46,558 bases of DNA. It comes from an uncultured Roseibacillus sp. (GTDB lineage Bacteria; Verrucomicrobiota; Verrucomicrobiia; Verrucomicrobiales; Akkermansiaceae). The notes beneath the pieces are model-generated. The model made no database searches and was not told the origin of the DNA. It was given only the letters and a program-made list of their open reading frames with translations. Both the position numbers and the translations under genes were made by a program. Location of the stretch: NCBI GenBank assembly GCA_937949965.1, contig CALFBF010000098.1, positions 1-46,558 of the forward strand. Direction: 5' to 3'. Below are positions 10,376-20,682 of the stretch, one piece after another; position 1 is the stretch's first letter, and the number at the start of each line of letters is the position of its first letter.

Positions 10376-11080
10376 ATGGTGCTAAACGAAAAAGAGAACA
10401 GTCAAAGACAAGCCGCTACCCAGAGCGCAGGTTCGCGACTCAGACGAGCAGCAAACCTCTTTGGTTTACTACTATTACCCTGCACCCTAACAGCGGGCAC
10501 TATCACAGGTGTCGTGCCTCTTCCCAACCAAAAGTCTACCGCGGTTCCCGTGCAAGAGTATCGCGGTAAGATCAAAGGTGAAGTCGCTCCTAACCCTGCA
10601 CTTTTGGCCGCGGTTTGGCTAGAAGGCCCTCAATTATCTGCCCCGGCTCATCCCCAACCCCGGCTTTTCGCACAGACAAATTACCAGTTCGAGCAGTCGC
10701 TCCTCGTAGTTGCGAAGGGAACAACCATTACCTTCCCTAACCGCGATCCTGATTATCACAACATCTACTCCCTCTCTCGCCCCAAGCGCTTCGACTTAGG
10801 CCGTTACAAGCCAGGGGAACGCCCAGCTCCCAGTGTCACCTTCGATAAGGCAGGCTTCATCGCTCTGCATTGCGAAATCCATGAGCACATGAGGGCTAAC
10901 ATCGTAGTCGTCGACAGCCCATTCTACACCGTAACAGACGAGACTGGCCGCTTCTCGCTGCCTCAGATTCCGAATGGAGTATACACCCTTATGGCCCAGA
11001 TTGATCGGAAAACGATTTGGAAAATCCCTATCGAAATCACCTCTCCAAAAACCGTCGCAATCTCTTTCCCGCAAAAATGA
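10376..11080 (+). CDS. Secreted cupredoxin (plastocyanin-like) protein with C-terminal carboxypeptidase-regulatory/CNA-B-like domain
   Basis: Signal-like NLFGLLLLPCTLTAG; TITFPNRDPDYHNIYS and GFIALHCEIHEHMRANIVV supply His...Cys-x3-His...Met type-1 copper ligands; then YTVTDETGRFSLPQIPNGVYTLMA. Start uncertain (track start 10337). Confidence 0.8.
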   Translation: MVLNEKENSQRQAATQSAGSRLRRAANLFGLLLLPCTLTAGTITGVVPLPNQKSTAVPVQEYRGKIKGEVAPNPALLAAVWLEGPQLSAPAHPQPRLFAQTNYQFEQSLLVVAKGTTITFPNRDPDYHNIYSLSRPKRFDLGRYKPGERPAPSVTFDKAGFIALHCEIHEHMRANIVVVDSPFYTVTDETGRFSLPQIPNGVYTLMAQIDRKTIWKIPIEITSPKTVAISFPQK

Positions 11081-12243
11081 GGTTTGTCTTTCTCTGTTCT
11101 CTACTCTGCTTAACGAAATCTCTCCTCGGGCAAGATTTCCGTATCGGTGGTAGTATTGAGCAGACTTTGTGGGTCTCTGAAGACATCCCGGCTGCTTTTC
11201 TGGAATTCGACGACGGAGTGTTATACGCTCCAAGGGTCTCGCTCGATTTCGACTACCAACCATCGGAATACTTTCTTGTTAGAGGGTTGCTGCGAGCAGA
11301 TCGCGGCTTTGATGCCGGCACTCGACCAGACGGCCAAGTTCGTCTCGATCAGCTCATCGCTCGCTATCGCCCCTTTGGAGACAATCGCTTAAACATACAA
11401 ATAGGTAAGTTCCCCACTCTTGTCGGTAACTGGGTGCAGAATCATCAATTCCACGATGACCCCTTTCTGCTCGCTCCGCTACCTTACGCCGCCATTGTAG
11501 GGGTCAACTCGAACACCCCCCTCCAACATTCCCCTGCTGCCATTGAGAACCGCGCTAACACCCCGGGCCCAACTCTCCACGAAGGAAAAACCAATTGGTC
11601 AGCCCTCATCTGGGGACCTGCTTATTCAAATGGCCTAGGCGCTTTCGGAAACTACGGCGCAATCGACTACGCTCTCGAGGTCAAGAACACCTTCCTCGGC
11701 TCTACCCCAGATCAGTGGGACTTTGGCGAAGGAGATTTCCGTGAACCGACGGTATCGGGACGCATTGGTTACAGCCCAAGCGTCGATTGGGCTCTCGGAC
11801 TCTCGGCTAGTCATGGCCCTTATCTCAATGCTGACTCGCCGTCACAATTTACCCGTAACGCCTTCAACCAAACACTCGTCGGTGCAGATCTACGCTGGTC
11901 TCACCGGGATTGGATCATCTCAGGAGAAGCCTTCTTTGCAAATTACGGAACCCTAGCGGAAGATCTACAGACCTTTAGCTACTACGTGCAAGCTCGCTAC
12001 AAAGCGGCACCAGGTCTCTGGTTTGCAGGCCGTTTTGGACAAACTGTTTCGAATGAAATCACCGGACCATCAGGTGCTGAAGTGCCTTGGAACCCCGACA
12101 TCATTCGAGCAGAACTTGCTCTGGGTTGGCGAATCACTCCCGACCTCCTTCTCAAGACTCAATACACATACACCGAGGTCACTAATGGGCTCAGTGCCCC
12201 GGCGCGTAACCTCTATGGCTTCTCTCTGGGTTGGAAATTCTAA
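11077..12243 (+). CDS. Outer-membrane porin-like beta-barrel protein
   Basis: Signal peptide MRFVFLCSLLCLTKSLLG; alternating aromatic beta-strand pattern, RYRPFGDNRLNIQIGKFPTLVGNWV, ending in YGFSLGWKF with terminal Phe. Start overlaps the upstream gene by ATGA. Confidence 0.8.
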   Translation: MRFVFLCSLLCLTKSLLGQDFRIGGSIEQTLWVSEDIPAAFLEFDDGVLYAPRVSLDFDYQPSEYFLVRGLLRADRGFDAGTRPDGQVRLDQLIARYRPFGDNRLNIQIGKFPTLVGNWVQNHQFHDDPFLLAPLPYAAIVGVNSNTPLQHSPAAIENRANTPGPTLHEGKTNWSALIWGPAYSNGLGAFGNYGAIDYALEVKNTFLGSTPDQWDFGEGDFREPTVSGRIGYSPSVDWALGLSASHGPYLNADSPSQFTRNAFNQTLVGADLRWSHRDWIISGEAFFANYGTLAEDLQTFSYYVQARYKAAPGLWFAGRFGQTVSNEITGPSGAEVPWNPDIIRAELALGWRITPDLLLKTQYTYTEVTNGLSAPARNLYGFSLGWKF

Positions 12244-12246
12244 CAC

Positions 12247-14505
12247 TCACTTCTCTTCCTCTAACAGCCCCACTTCTCGGAGGCTGCGAGCAAGGAGGGA
12301 CAAGTTCCAATCATAGATTTGGTAATCCTTGGTTAGAACGACCACCCTTTTTGGGCAGAGGAATACTTGAAGCACTTCCTCGCCCTCCGGCAAGGTGAGC
12401 CACCAGTCATCTACTACTACTGTAGCAGTACTAGGTTGAGAAACTCCTTGAGAGAGCGCGTCGAAAGAATTCATTGTTTTATCGAGCTCTCGTGCCTGTT
12501 CAAAATCTCCTCCTGGCCAAAGCTCAAGCACCTCCTCTCCGTCCTCATCGCGAACCGTCACCAACCAATCCCCGTTATCAAAGACAGTCTCAACACGAGT
12601 TCCAGGCACTCTTTGTAACTTAACGGGCGCCAACAGACGGCCCTGAGAGTCAATATTCAGCGTTTCGAGGGCACCCGGAACCTGTAGTAAGATCTTCTTC
12701 TCACCCAGCCACCAAGCGTCTGTAGGAGCGTCCACTAACTGATTACCAACCTCGTAAAATCCCGTTGCTCTTCTCTCCCCCACATCCCAAATCTGAATTC
12801 CTAAGGCACTCCGGGTGAGAAGATACTTCTCATCCTTAGACAGCTCTCCTCCATAGGGATTAGCCTCTAGCGGGGTGAGATGCTGGCCTCGCCACGCAGT
12901 GACTCCGATCGGCCCCACCAGGGTTTCTTGCGCTCGAAAGTTATCCAGCAAAACAGTTCCTCGAATATCTAACAGGCTCGCCTCGCCATCACGAAAGACC
13001 GCGCGGAGCACTCCTCCTTGAGGTTCAAAGTAAAGAGACTCGGGCCAGTCCGTGACGTCGATATCAGAGAACCGCTTTTTACGATTCACATCGTAGATAA
13101 CAATCTCCATTCGATCACCACGCACCAGAGCCAGAAAGCGTCCATCAGGAGACCAGACCGGAGTGCAACGCAGCACTCCACCAGGAATAAACCATTGCTC
13201 CTCCCCTGTTTCTTTATCTAACAAACGCACCCCATCCTTGGAAGGCATGATCTCATAAGGGCCGGCATTAACAATAGGCTCCCAAGGCTGGCTCTCCTCC
13301 GCGACATCCCAGTAGGCCATTGCGGCAACGGCTTCTTCTCGTAAGCGAGTGCTTCCCTTGAGCTTACCAGCCTCCTGTAAGAGGGCAAAGGTGCGCTTGC
13401 GAAAGCCGGGTGTCCTCTTGAGGTGCTCCCCCTTCGCCTGCTCGATGAGGGAGCGATGAAGAGCCTCTCCACGACTAGCGGAGGTCTTCATCACGGTCAC
13501 TGCGCCGGTGAGCGCGACTAAAACTAAACTAGCAGCGAGAAAGGAAGGTAAAGGGTGGCGCCGAGCCCAGCGCCAAGCCCTCTCTGCCAGCGTAGTCGAA
13601 CGTGCTGAGACCACCATCCCTTCACGCCAACGCCTCAAATCATCGGTAAATTCGGCTACCGTGCGGTAGCGATGTTCCGGCTTTTTGGCCAAGGCCTTTT
13701 CGCAAACAAGAGCAAGGTCACGTGGGATCTCGGGACGCAGTTTGCGAATCGCTGTTAGGTCCTCATCCACCACTAATCTGAGCTGAGCCGCCAAATTCTC
13801 TGCGCCATCATGAGGTCGGCGACCAGTGAGGCATTCGTAGAGAACAGCGGCCAGTCCGTAGAGATCCGCGAGCACACTGCCGCCAACATCTGTCCCTGCT
13901 GCCACTTCCGGTGCTAAGTAGTTAGGAGTTCCCACGATTGCCTCAGTGCGGGTTAGATTATTATCACGAGTAAACTCGAGCTTCGCGACCCCGAAGTCCC
14001 CCACGTATATCGTCCCCCCTTCATCAAACAAAAGATTTCCGGGCTTTAGGTCGCGATGAAGCACCCCGCGTTGATGTGCAAAGTGAACAGCCTTCCCCGC
14101 CGTCATGACCCAATTGACGGCCTCGCTGATCTCAGGTAGCCCTTCGCTGAGGCGTGACTGCAGAGTACCTCCGCGAGCGAGTTTCATCGCCAAAAAAACG
14201 AGTCCATCCCATTCCCCGACCTGATAGACGGGAAGGACATTAGGGTAATCGAGAGCAGCCATCGCTTGCCCTTCACGCCGAAAGCGTTCACGAACCTCTT
14301 CCTCGCCCACAAAGCGAGGAAGAATCATTTTCAGAGCAACATCACGAGGAGGATTGAGCTGACGAGCGAGGTAAACCACCGCCATTCCACCCCGGTCGAG
14401 TTCTTCAATGATTTCGAAGCCCTCGGGAGAAAAGCCCTCATCTGTAGAAGCCTCGGCAAAGACTTCCGTCATCATCTTCCAGTCGCTCTCGCTACCAGCC
14501 ATCAT
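12247..14505 (-). CDS. Membrane-bound Hanks-type serine/threonine protein kinase with C-terminal beta-propeller-like sensor region
   Basis: IIEELDRGGMAVVYLARQ...VALKMI, VLHRDLKPGNLLFD, YVGDFGVAKLE, GTPNYLAPEVAAG; single TM FLAASLVLVALTGAVTV; WSPDGRFLALVRGD in the C-terminal half. Confidence 0.93.
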   Translation of the reverse strand: MMAGSESDWKMMTEVFAEASTDEGFSPEGFEIIEELDRGGMAVVYLARQLNPPRDVALKMILPRFVGEEEVRERFRREGQAMAALDYPNVLPVYQVGEWDGLVFLAMKLARGGTLQSRLSEGLPEISEAVNWVMTAGKAVHFAHQRGVLHRDLKPGNLLFDEGGTIYVGDFGVAKLEFTRDNNLTRTEAIVGTPNYLAPEVAAGTDVGGSVLADLYGLAAVLYECLTGRRPHDGAENLAAQLRLVVDEDLTAIRKLRPEIPRDLALVCEKALAKKPEHRYRTVAEFTDDLRRWREGMVVSARSTTLAERAWRWARRHPLPSFLAASLVLVALTGAVTVMKTSASRGEALHRSLIEQAKGEHLKRTPGFRKRTFALLQEAGKLKGSTRLREEAVAAMAYWDVAEESQPWEPIVNAGPYEIMPSKDGVRLLDKETGEEQWFIPGGVLRCTPVWSPDGRFLALVRGDRMEIVIYDVNRKKRFSDIDVTDWPESLYFEPQGGVLRAVFRDGEASLLDIRGTVLLDNFRAQETLVGPIGVTAWRGQHLTPLEANPYGGELSKDEKYLLTRSALGIQIWDVGERRATGFYEVGNQLVDAPTDAWWLGEKKILLQVPGALETLNIDSQGRLLAPVKLQRVPGTRVETVFDNGDWLVTVRDEDGEEVLELWPGGDFEQARELDKTMNSFDALSQGVSQPSTATVVVDDWWLTLPEGEEVLQVFLCPKRVVVLTKDYQIYDWNLSLLARSLREVGLLEEEK

Positions 14506-15203
14506 TCATTACTCGTTCCCCACATCTTACTCATCACACTGCGAAGATAGGTCAATTCCTCATCAATCTCGTGGGGAGCGCTCACGATCTGCTTCACCTC
14601 GTAGCGCAGTTTCTCGCGGAATTTAGCACGCAAACGAGAGACCTCGGTCTTGGCTCCCCCTTCCGTGCACGCGAGCTTCTCAGCAAGCTCGACATAGCTC
14701 ATTCCCGCACCAGCCCCGGTGAGGAATCCTCGTAAAATCTCCCAACCCTGTTCCCCACGCTTAGCGACTACCTCTTTTTTCACCGAGGCCAAAACGGCAC
14801 TATAAAGACTCTGCGCCCAAGCGAGATCGAAACGGAGACCGTCTTCTTCCAGAAAGGCTGACTCTTCGAAAAGCTCGACACGTTGGAGCTTACCTCCCCG
14901 CTTTGCCGCAGTAGCTCTTCGGCTCTCATCGATTAAGAAGTTGCGCAGAGCATGGAGTAGAAAGCTGCGAAACTTTCCTAGCTTTGGGTCTGCTCGGCGG
15001 AAAAAACTGCCCTTCATCAGGAAGACAAAAAAGTCCTGCCGGAGATCTTGCACCTGGTCCTCGGGCACGCCTCGGAAGCGGATCGCAGCATCGACTGGTT
15101 CACAGTATTTCTCGCAGATTTCTGCCAGAGCGGCCTGACCTCCTTCTTCTCCATTGAGAGTCGCTTCTGCTAATACGGTCCAAGTAGTTTCCGGAAATGC
15201 CAT
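14502..15203 (-). CDS. ECF-type RNA polymerase sigma factor (kinase-associated type)
   Basis: VQDLRQDFFVFLMKGSFFRRADPKLGKFRSFLLHALRNFLIDESRRATAAKRGG (sigma region 2); MSYVELAEKLACTEGGAKTEVSRLRAKFREKL (region 4). Overlaps the kinase start by 4 nt. Confidence 0.88.
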   Translation of the reverse strand: MAFPETTWTVLAEATLNGEEGGQAALAEICEKYCEPVDAAIRFRGVPEDQVQDLRQDFFVFLMKGSFFRRADPKLGKFRSFLLHALRNFLIDESRRATAAKRGGKLQRVELFEESAFLEEDGLRFDLAWAQSLYSAVLASVKKEVVAKRGEQGWEILRGFLTGAGAGMSYVELAEKLACTEGGAKTEVSRLRAKFREKLRYEVKQIVSAPHEIDEELTYLRSVMSKMWGTSNE

Positions 15204-15299
15204 CGTCTTTTACCCCCAGAAGGTGCCTCAATTTTCGCGCACTGACTACTTGGAATTTCAGGAAACAGTGACTTCTTTCCTTACGACTCGTTTCCCCAA

Positions 15300-17186
15300 C
15301 TAACTCTGAAGAATGGTTTCTCCTCGGTAACGGAGGGCGTAGGGAATGAAAACGATGGCAGTGAGGAGCATGAGACCAGCGAAGAACCAGAAGTAAGAAG
15401 CACCTTCTAACCGAGTGCCTCCGCCCGCGTAGGCAGTGACGGTGAAGGGATATTCTTGCTTATCTCCGGCGGTCTTTTCTTTTGCGAGCCCGAGCTCCCG
15501 CTTTCGTTTCGCTAACCACGGCTCCTCTGGTCGGAAACGATCACTCCAAGATTTTCCTTTGACGGAAGTCGGCTCTGGAAGGCTTAAGAGAACTCCGAGG
15601 TCCCACTTGGTCTTCGCCTTGCCGTCGGGACCAGCTGAGGCGATGCGAGCAGTAAGGGAGTTTAACCGCTCATAGGATAATGGTCGCCCCCAAGGGTCCT
15701 TTTGGCCCTTGAGAAGCTGGTTCCCTTCTTCGTCGCTTGGGAAAGTTTTCTCGAATGAAGAAAATAAACCGACGACGCTCTCTAACGAATCAGTGGCAAG
15801 GCTTGTGATCCCACCATCCTCTAACAAGAGGTCATCTGCGGTTCCAAATTTCTGATCAAAGCCTGCCTGTTGGAAATCTTTGATCCGGATACTCCCGCCC
15901 GCAGCGGTCTGCTCCAGCTTGGAGACCTTGTCGTATGGAGTCTCGATCTTGATGAAGGCATTGACCCCCGCAGTGAAAAGATTACCGAGGGCTACTGCAG
16001 CTAGGAAGAGGCTCATGACGATGGACTTCATCGTCTTGGGAGCCTGGGTGTAGGCGAACTCTAGCGCCACAATCGAGACCATGACTTCCGAGATGGTGAG
16101 AAAAAGATAGGCAACTAACTGCCATCCGATATTGGGACGTCCCCCGCTATCGATCCGGACCTGAACAAAGGCCACTAAGACGAAGGCGAGTGCCATGATG
16201 AAGAGGCCAATCCCGATCTTTCGCAAAGGAGTGAGAGGCCAGACTCGTGAAATTGCGGGATAGACGAGATAAGTGAAGAGCGGAATCAAGGTCAGGACGA
16301 AGAGCGAATTCACGGACTGAATCTGCGACGGCAACCACTCCTGCCCGAGGAAACGGCGATCCATGTCTTGGGATTGGAAAATCCAGGTAGAACCAGTCTG
16401 ATCAAAAAGAGCCCAAAAAACGGCGACGAATAGAAACAGAGGTAGGATACGAGCGATGGACGTGAGCCCGGTAGGACTGATGAGCTCGCGAGCGGTCTGC
16501 ATTCCCCCGGCAGGAATGTGGACGAAACGTTTTCTCCCCAGCCAAAAGATAAAAGTGGCCAAGGCCATCAAAACCCCCGGAATCCCAAAAGCCCAATGAG
16601 GACCATACCACTCTAACAACCAAGGAGTAAGCAGGATAGAAATCATCGCTCCCAAATTGATCGAGAAGTAGAACCAATTAAAAATCTTAGGGAGAAGATG
16701 AGCATTATTAGCCCCGAACTGATCCCCGACGTGCGCTGAGACGCAGGGCTTAATGCCACCCGAACCGATCGCGATGAGAGCTAAACCCACAAAGAGCCAA
16801 GTCTTGGCATCCCCCGTCCACCCCATCAGTGCCAGAGCACCATGGCCCACGACATAGACGAGAGATAGGGTGATGATGGTGCGGTATTTTCCAAAGAAAA
16901 AATCTGAAATGAGAGCACCCAACAAAGGCGTGATATAAACCCAAAAATTAAAGAGATGGTAATGAGATGAGACCGTGGTCTGCTCCATGGCGACCCCTGG
17001 AGTCTCGCCCATGAGGTGGAGATACTGGGACATAAAGACGACCAAAATCCCCTTCATTCCGTAAAATGAGAAGCGCTCCGCTGCCTCATTCCCGATAATA
17101 TGGGGCACCCCAGGAGGCATCCCTGCCCGATCGCTTGGCTTGGTCTCGTATTGTGCAGTCATCCTTTCTGAGAAAGGTGCGGCCAA
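15300..17186 (-). CDS. POT/PTR-family peptide MFS transporter with a large soluble insert before the last TM segment
   Basis: GNEAAERFSFYGMKGILVVFMSQYL, LGALISDFFFGKYRTI, GIKPCVSAHVGDQFG, FNWFYFSINLGAM; insert region about 15430-15955. Confidence 0.93.
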   Translation of the reverse strand: MAAPFSERMTAQYETKPSDRAGMPPGVPHIIGNEAAERFSFYGMKGILVVFMSQYLHLMGETPGVAMEQTTVSSHYHLFNFWVYITPLLGALISDFFFGKYRTIITLSLVYVVGHGALALMGWTGDAKTWLFVGLALIAIGSGGIKPCVSAHVGDQFGANNAHLLPKIFNWFYFSINLGAMISILLTPWLLEWYGPHWAFGIPGVLMALATFIFWLGRKRFVHIPAGGMQTARELISPTGLTSIARILPLFLFVAVFWALFDQTGSTWIFQSQDMDRRFLGQEWLPSQIQSVNSLFVLTLIPLFTYLVYPAISRVWPLTPLRKIGIGLFIMALAFVLVAFVQVRIDSGGRPNIGWQLVAYLFLTISEVMVSIVALEFAYTQAPKTMKSIVMSLFLAAVALGNLFTAGVNAFIKIETPYDKVSKLEQTAAGGSIRIKDFQQAGFDQKFGTADDLLLEDGGITSLATDSLESVVGLFSSFEKTFPSDEEGNQLLKGQKDPWGRPLSYERLNSLTARIASAGPDGKAKTKWDLGVLLSLPEPTSVKGKSWSDRFRPEEPWLAKRKRELGLAKEKTAGDKQEYPFTVTAYAGGGTRLEGASYFWFFAGLMLLTAIVFIPYALRYRGETILQS

Positions 17187-17265
17187 ATGCGGAATGAGGC
17201 AAGCTCTCGAAATTCATCCCTCACGACTTGCCCATGGCGTCACAAATTCACAGACTGCTGCCTCC

Positions 17266-18369
17266 ATGACACGACTTGTAACCCACCTGCTCGCTCTTTC
17301 GCTTGGTTCTCTCACCGCCCAGTTCCAACCAACCGAAACCCTACGCCCATTGACGGAAGAAGAACAAGTCCTTGGACACAACGGCCTGCGCTACCGCGTC
17401 ATCCGTGACTGGGCCAAAGTGGATCGCGAAGTGGCTCCCGTGATCAATGCCCATGCGATGGTGGCCAGCGAGGATGGCTTCTTCTACCTCGTCACCGACC
17501 ACCCCAAAAATGCGATCATCGTGCTCAAGCCAGACGGAAGCTACGTGCGCAGCTTTGGCACCGGGCTCAAGGGAGGCCACGGCATCGATCTGGTGAAAGA
17601 TAAGGATGGCCGCGAGCTGATCGTGCATGTCGATTGCGGCTGGGAATTCAGCGCCAAAGGAGAACCCACCAAGAAAACGGGCTCGGTCAACCTCCTTACC
17701 AAAGAAGGCCAATTGGTCCGCACTCTCCCATCCACTATTGACCTCGGGATCGAAGAAGAAGGGACTTACTACAGTCCTTGTGATGTCGCGGTGACCAATA
17801 ATAATGAAATCATCGTCATCGACGGTTACTCAACTAACCGCGTGCTTCACTTCACTCTCGAAGGCGAACTCATCCGCCATTGGGGTGGTCGCCAGAAAGG
17901 GAAAGCCGATGACATCTCGAATGGGCACGGAATCTCGCTCGATCATTCCGATCCCGAAAACCCAATTCTCTGGATTAGTTCACGCGATCAGAACCAACTC
18001 AAGCGTTTCACCCTTGAAGGAGACTACCTCGACACCATCGAGATTCCAGGAGCTTACGCTGGTCAAGCCGTCTTTCACGGTGACTATATCTACACCGGAG
18101 TCTGCTGGTCTAAGCACCCTAAGACTGGAAAACGCCTGCCTAAAAGTGGTTTTGTCGCCGTACTCGATCGCAAAACAAACAAGGTTCTTTCCGCTCCCGG
18201 CGGCAGTAAGCCTACTTACGACGGAGACACCCTACAGCCTCTGCACCAGATGCATTCTGTCTTTCTCCACGTCCACGATCTGATGGTTGATCAAGAAGGC
18301 AACATCTACGTGATGGAGTGGAATGGCGCTGCTCGCTATCCCTTCAAGTTAGAACTCATCAAATCCTAA
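17266..18369 (+). CDS. Secreted NHL-repeat (beta-propeller) protein, peptidyl-alpha-hydroxyglycine alpha-amidating lyase-like
   Basis: Signal peptide MTRLVTHLLALSLGSLTAQ; propeller repeats such as FYLVTDHPKNAIIVLKPDGSYVRSFGTG, IIVIDGYSTNRVLHFTLEGELIRHWGG, NIYVMEWNGAARYPFKLE. Confidence 0.75.
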   Translation: MTRLVTHLLALSLGSLTAQFQPTETLRPLTEEEQVLGHNGLRYRVIRDWAKVDREVAPVINAHAMVASEDGFFYLVTDHPKNAIIVLKPDGSYVRSFGTGLKGGHGIDLVKDKDGRELIVHVDCGWEFSAKGEPTKKTGSVNLLTKEGQLVRTLPSTIDLGIEEEGTYYSPCDVAVTNNNEIIVIDGYSTNRVLHFTLEGELIRHWGGRQKGKADDISNGHGISLDHSDPENPILWISSRDQNQLKRFTLEGDYLDTIEIPGAYAGQAVFHGDYIYTGVCWSKHPKTGKRLPKSGFVAVLDRKTNKVLSAPGGSKPTYDGDTLQPLHQMHSVFLHVHDLMVDQEGNIYVMEWNGAARYPFKLELIKS

Positions 18370-18376
18370 CAGGGTT

Positions 18377-18409
18377 AAAAAAAATAGAGGGGAAAGGGCT
18401 CGCCCCTCT
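18377..18409 (-). terminator. Rho-independent terminator of pgi
   Basis: On the minus strand: AGAGGGG-(10 nt loop)-CCCCTCT stem followed by TATTTTTTTT (plus strand aaaaaaaatAGAGGGGaaagggctcgCCCCTCT). Confidence 0.75.
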
Positions 18410-18441
18410 CCCCTCCATTAGCAAATTCAGCGAAGAGATAA

Positions 18442-19989
18442 CTACGCCTTCGCAAACTGGTCCTGACTCGGACTAGCACCCAGCACCTGACGAGCCTGAC
18501 CACTGGCAGCAAGATGGGTGAGACAATGATAGACCGCCTCGGCGTCACCTCCCGTCTGAGCGGCAATAGCAGTGGCATCAGTTGGTTCTTCGGCAAGAGC
18601 CCCTTTCACCTTCTTGAGCAAATCAAGGAAGACTCCAGCCGCTTTCTTACCGGCTTCTACTCCTGGTTGGTGGTAGGCATTGATATTCACCAAAGAGGCA
18701 TAAAAGCTCACCGCACGCTCAAAGAGAGCAATGAGCTGACCTACAGTGTAGGGCGTAACCTCAGGGATAGAAATCGTGATCGACCTACGACCACTCTCGT
18801 AGAGAGCAGCGCGAGTGCCGCGCAAGAATCCTTGTAAGAAATCACCCGAAGTCACCCCCTCCTCTACCTCAATCGACTCGCCCGAACGTGGCTTGCGCAC
18901 CTCAATGAAGGTCGCGAAGAAATTATGAACTCCGTCACGGAGCTGTTGGACGTAGGCATGTTGATCGGTAGAACCTTTATTTCCATAGACCGCAATGCCT
19001 TGATGAACAATTCGGCCATCGAGATCCTTCTCCTTACCGAGAGACTCCATCACCAACTGCTGAAGATACTTGGACATCAGCATGAGAGAGTCTTTGTAAG
19101 GAAGCACGACCATGTCCTTCTCTCCACGACCATTCCCCTCGTGATACCAGGCGAGCGCGAGCTCCATGGCGGCGTTGTTAGAATCCTGCCTGGTAAGTTC
19201 ATCCATCGCAGCAGCACCTTCGATCAGCTCATCAATATCGATGCCCTGCAAGGCCATCGGGACGAGACCCACAGTAGACATGACGGAGGTCCGACCACCG
19301 ACCCAATCCTCCATGGGGAAGATTTCGACGAAACCTTCTTCCTTGGCGAAGTTGTATAACTTGGAGCCCTCACCGGTGATCGCGGCGGTGTGCTTAGCAA
19401 AGTCGAGACCTTGGCTTTCGTATGCGGCCTTGGCTTCTAACATCCCGTTGCGAGTCTCGGGGGTGCCACCAGACTTGGAGATCACCAGTGCGAGAGTCTT
19501 ATCGAGGTCGGTGCCGATTTTTTCCAAAGTGCGGTCGATGCCTGCGGGGTCAGTATTATCGAAGTAGTAAGTCACTACCGATGAACCTGCACCAAGAGCT
19601 TCCTCGATGAGTTGCGGTCCCAGAGCAGAGCCTCCGATTCCGATAATGAGGAGGTTCTGAAAGTGCGAGCCTCCGGGAGCTTTGATCTCACCAGTGAGGA
19701 CCTTAGCGGCAAAGTCTTTGAGCTGAGCAAGCGGCTCTGTGATTTCACGCTTCAGTTGATCATTGGGAGCCAGATCGGGATTACGTAGCCAGTAGTGCCC
19801 AACCATGCGGCCTTCGTCAGGGTTCGCGATTTCGCCCGCTTCGAGAGCTTTGATATCGGTATGGGCCTTGGTGATCTTAGTACTCATTTCCTCGCGAAAG
19901 GAGGCGGAAATCTCCATAAGAGAAAGATCGAGGCTGAACCCAAGTTCAGGGTAACGGAGTAGGCTTTGGCTGTAGTTTTCGAAAGACAT
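18442..19989 (-). CDS. pgi: Glucose-6-phosphate isomerase
   Basis: [81 protein letters not shown]. Confidence 0.95.
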   Translation of the reverse strand: MSFENYSQSLLRYPELGFSLDLSLMEISASFREEMSTKITKAHTDIKALEAGEIANPDEGRMVGHYWLRNPDLAPNDQLKREITEPLAQLKDFAAKVLTGEIKAPGGSHFQNLLIIGIGGSALGPQLIEEALGAGSSVVTYYFDNTDPAGIDRTLEKIGTDLDKTLALVISKSGGTPETRNGMLEAKAAYESQGLDFAKHTAAITGEGSKLYNFAKEEGFVEIFPMEDWVGGRTSVMSTVGLVPMALQGIDIDELIEGAAAMDELTRQDSNNAAMELALAWYHEGNGRGEKDMVVLPYKDSLMLMSKYLQQLVMESLGKEKDLDGRIVHQGIAVYGNKGSTDQHAYVQQLRDGVHNFFATFIEVRKPRSGESIEVEEGVTSGDFLQGFLRGTRAALYESGRRSITISIPEVTPYTVGQLIALFERAVSFYASLVNINAYHQPGVEAGKKAAGVFLDLLKKVKGALAEEPTDATAIAAQTGGDAEAVYHCLTHLAASGQARQVLGASPSQDQFAKA

Positions 19990-19998
19990 AGTCGTCGT

Positions 19999-20526
19999 TT
20001 AGTATTTAAGAAGAGAATGGACCGGGATTGATTCCCCTAATTTTTCGCGGCCTTGGAGACCCTCGAGTTCGATCAGGAAAGAAACGGCTACGATATTGGC
20101 CTCGAGGGCCCGCAGTAGCTTAATGGCTGCGGCAGCAGTGCCTCCGGTCGCTAGCAGATCATCGACGAGAAGAACTTTCTCACCGGGCTTCACCGCGTCT
20201 TCGTGAATCTCGACAACGCTTTCGCCATACTCTAGAGTGTAGGCCATCTGCCGAGTAGTCCACGGGAGCTTGCCTGCCTTGCGCACCGGAACAAATCCGG
20301 CGTCCAAATTTTGCGCCACGCCTGCGGCGAAAATAAAACCACGAGCATCGATACCGACCACCTTGTCAATGCGTTCGCCACTAGCAGTATCAGCGAGCAG
20401 CTTCATACAGCTTTGGAAGAGAGTGGCGTCGCCTAGAACGGGGGTGATGTCTTTGAAAAGAATTCCCGGTTTCGGAAAATCAGTGACATCCCGCACGGCA
20501 GCGGCAACGTGGTCCAAATCAGTCAT
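19999..20526 (-). CDS. apt: Adenine phosphoribosyltransferase
   Basis: DVTDFPKPGILFKDITPVLGD, VVGIDARGFIFA, FVPVRKAGKLPW, KVLLVDDLLATGGTAAAAIKLL (PRPP-binding). Start at MTDLDHV. Confidence 0.96.
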   Translation of the reverse strand: MTDLDHVAAAVRDVTDFPKPGILFKDITPVLGDATLFQSCMKLLADTASGERIDKVVGIDARGFIFAAGVAQNLDAGFVPVRKAGKLPWTTRQMAYTLEYGESVVEIHEDAVKPGEKVLLVDDLLATGGTAAAAIKLLRALEANIVAVSFLIELEGLQGREKLGESIPVHSLLKY

Positions 20527-20682
20527 GAGTGGAGAAGAACACATCACGCCCAACGTGGCACTCAAATTTCCTTCATCTTTCACCCCACGATTCATTCATT
20601 CCCAACGGGATTCTCCTACTCCCGTAAGTAATCCGACAGCAAACCATTGAGATTCCCTCAAATTCAGCGTAAGGAAACGGCG

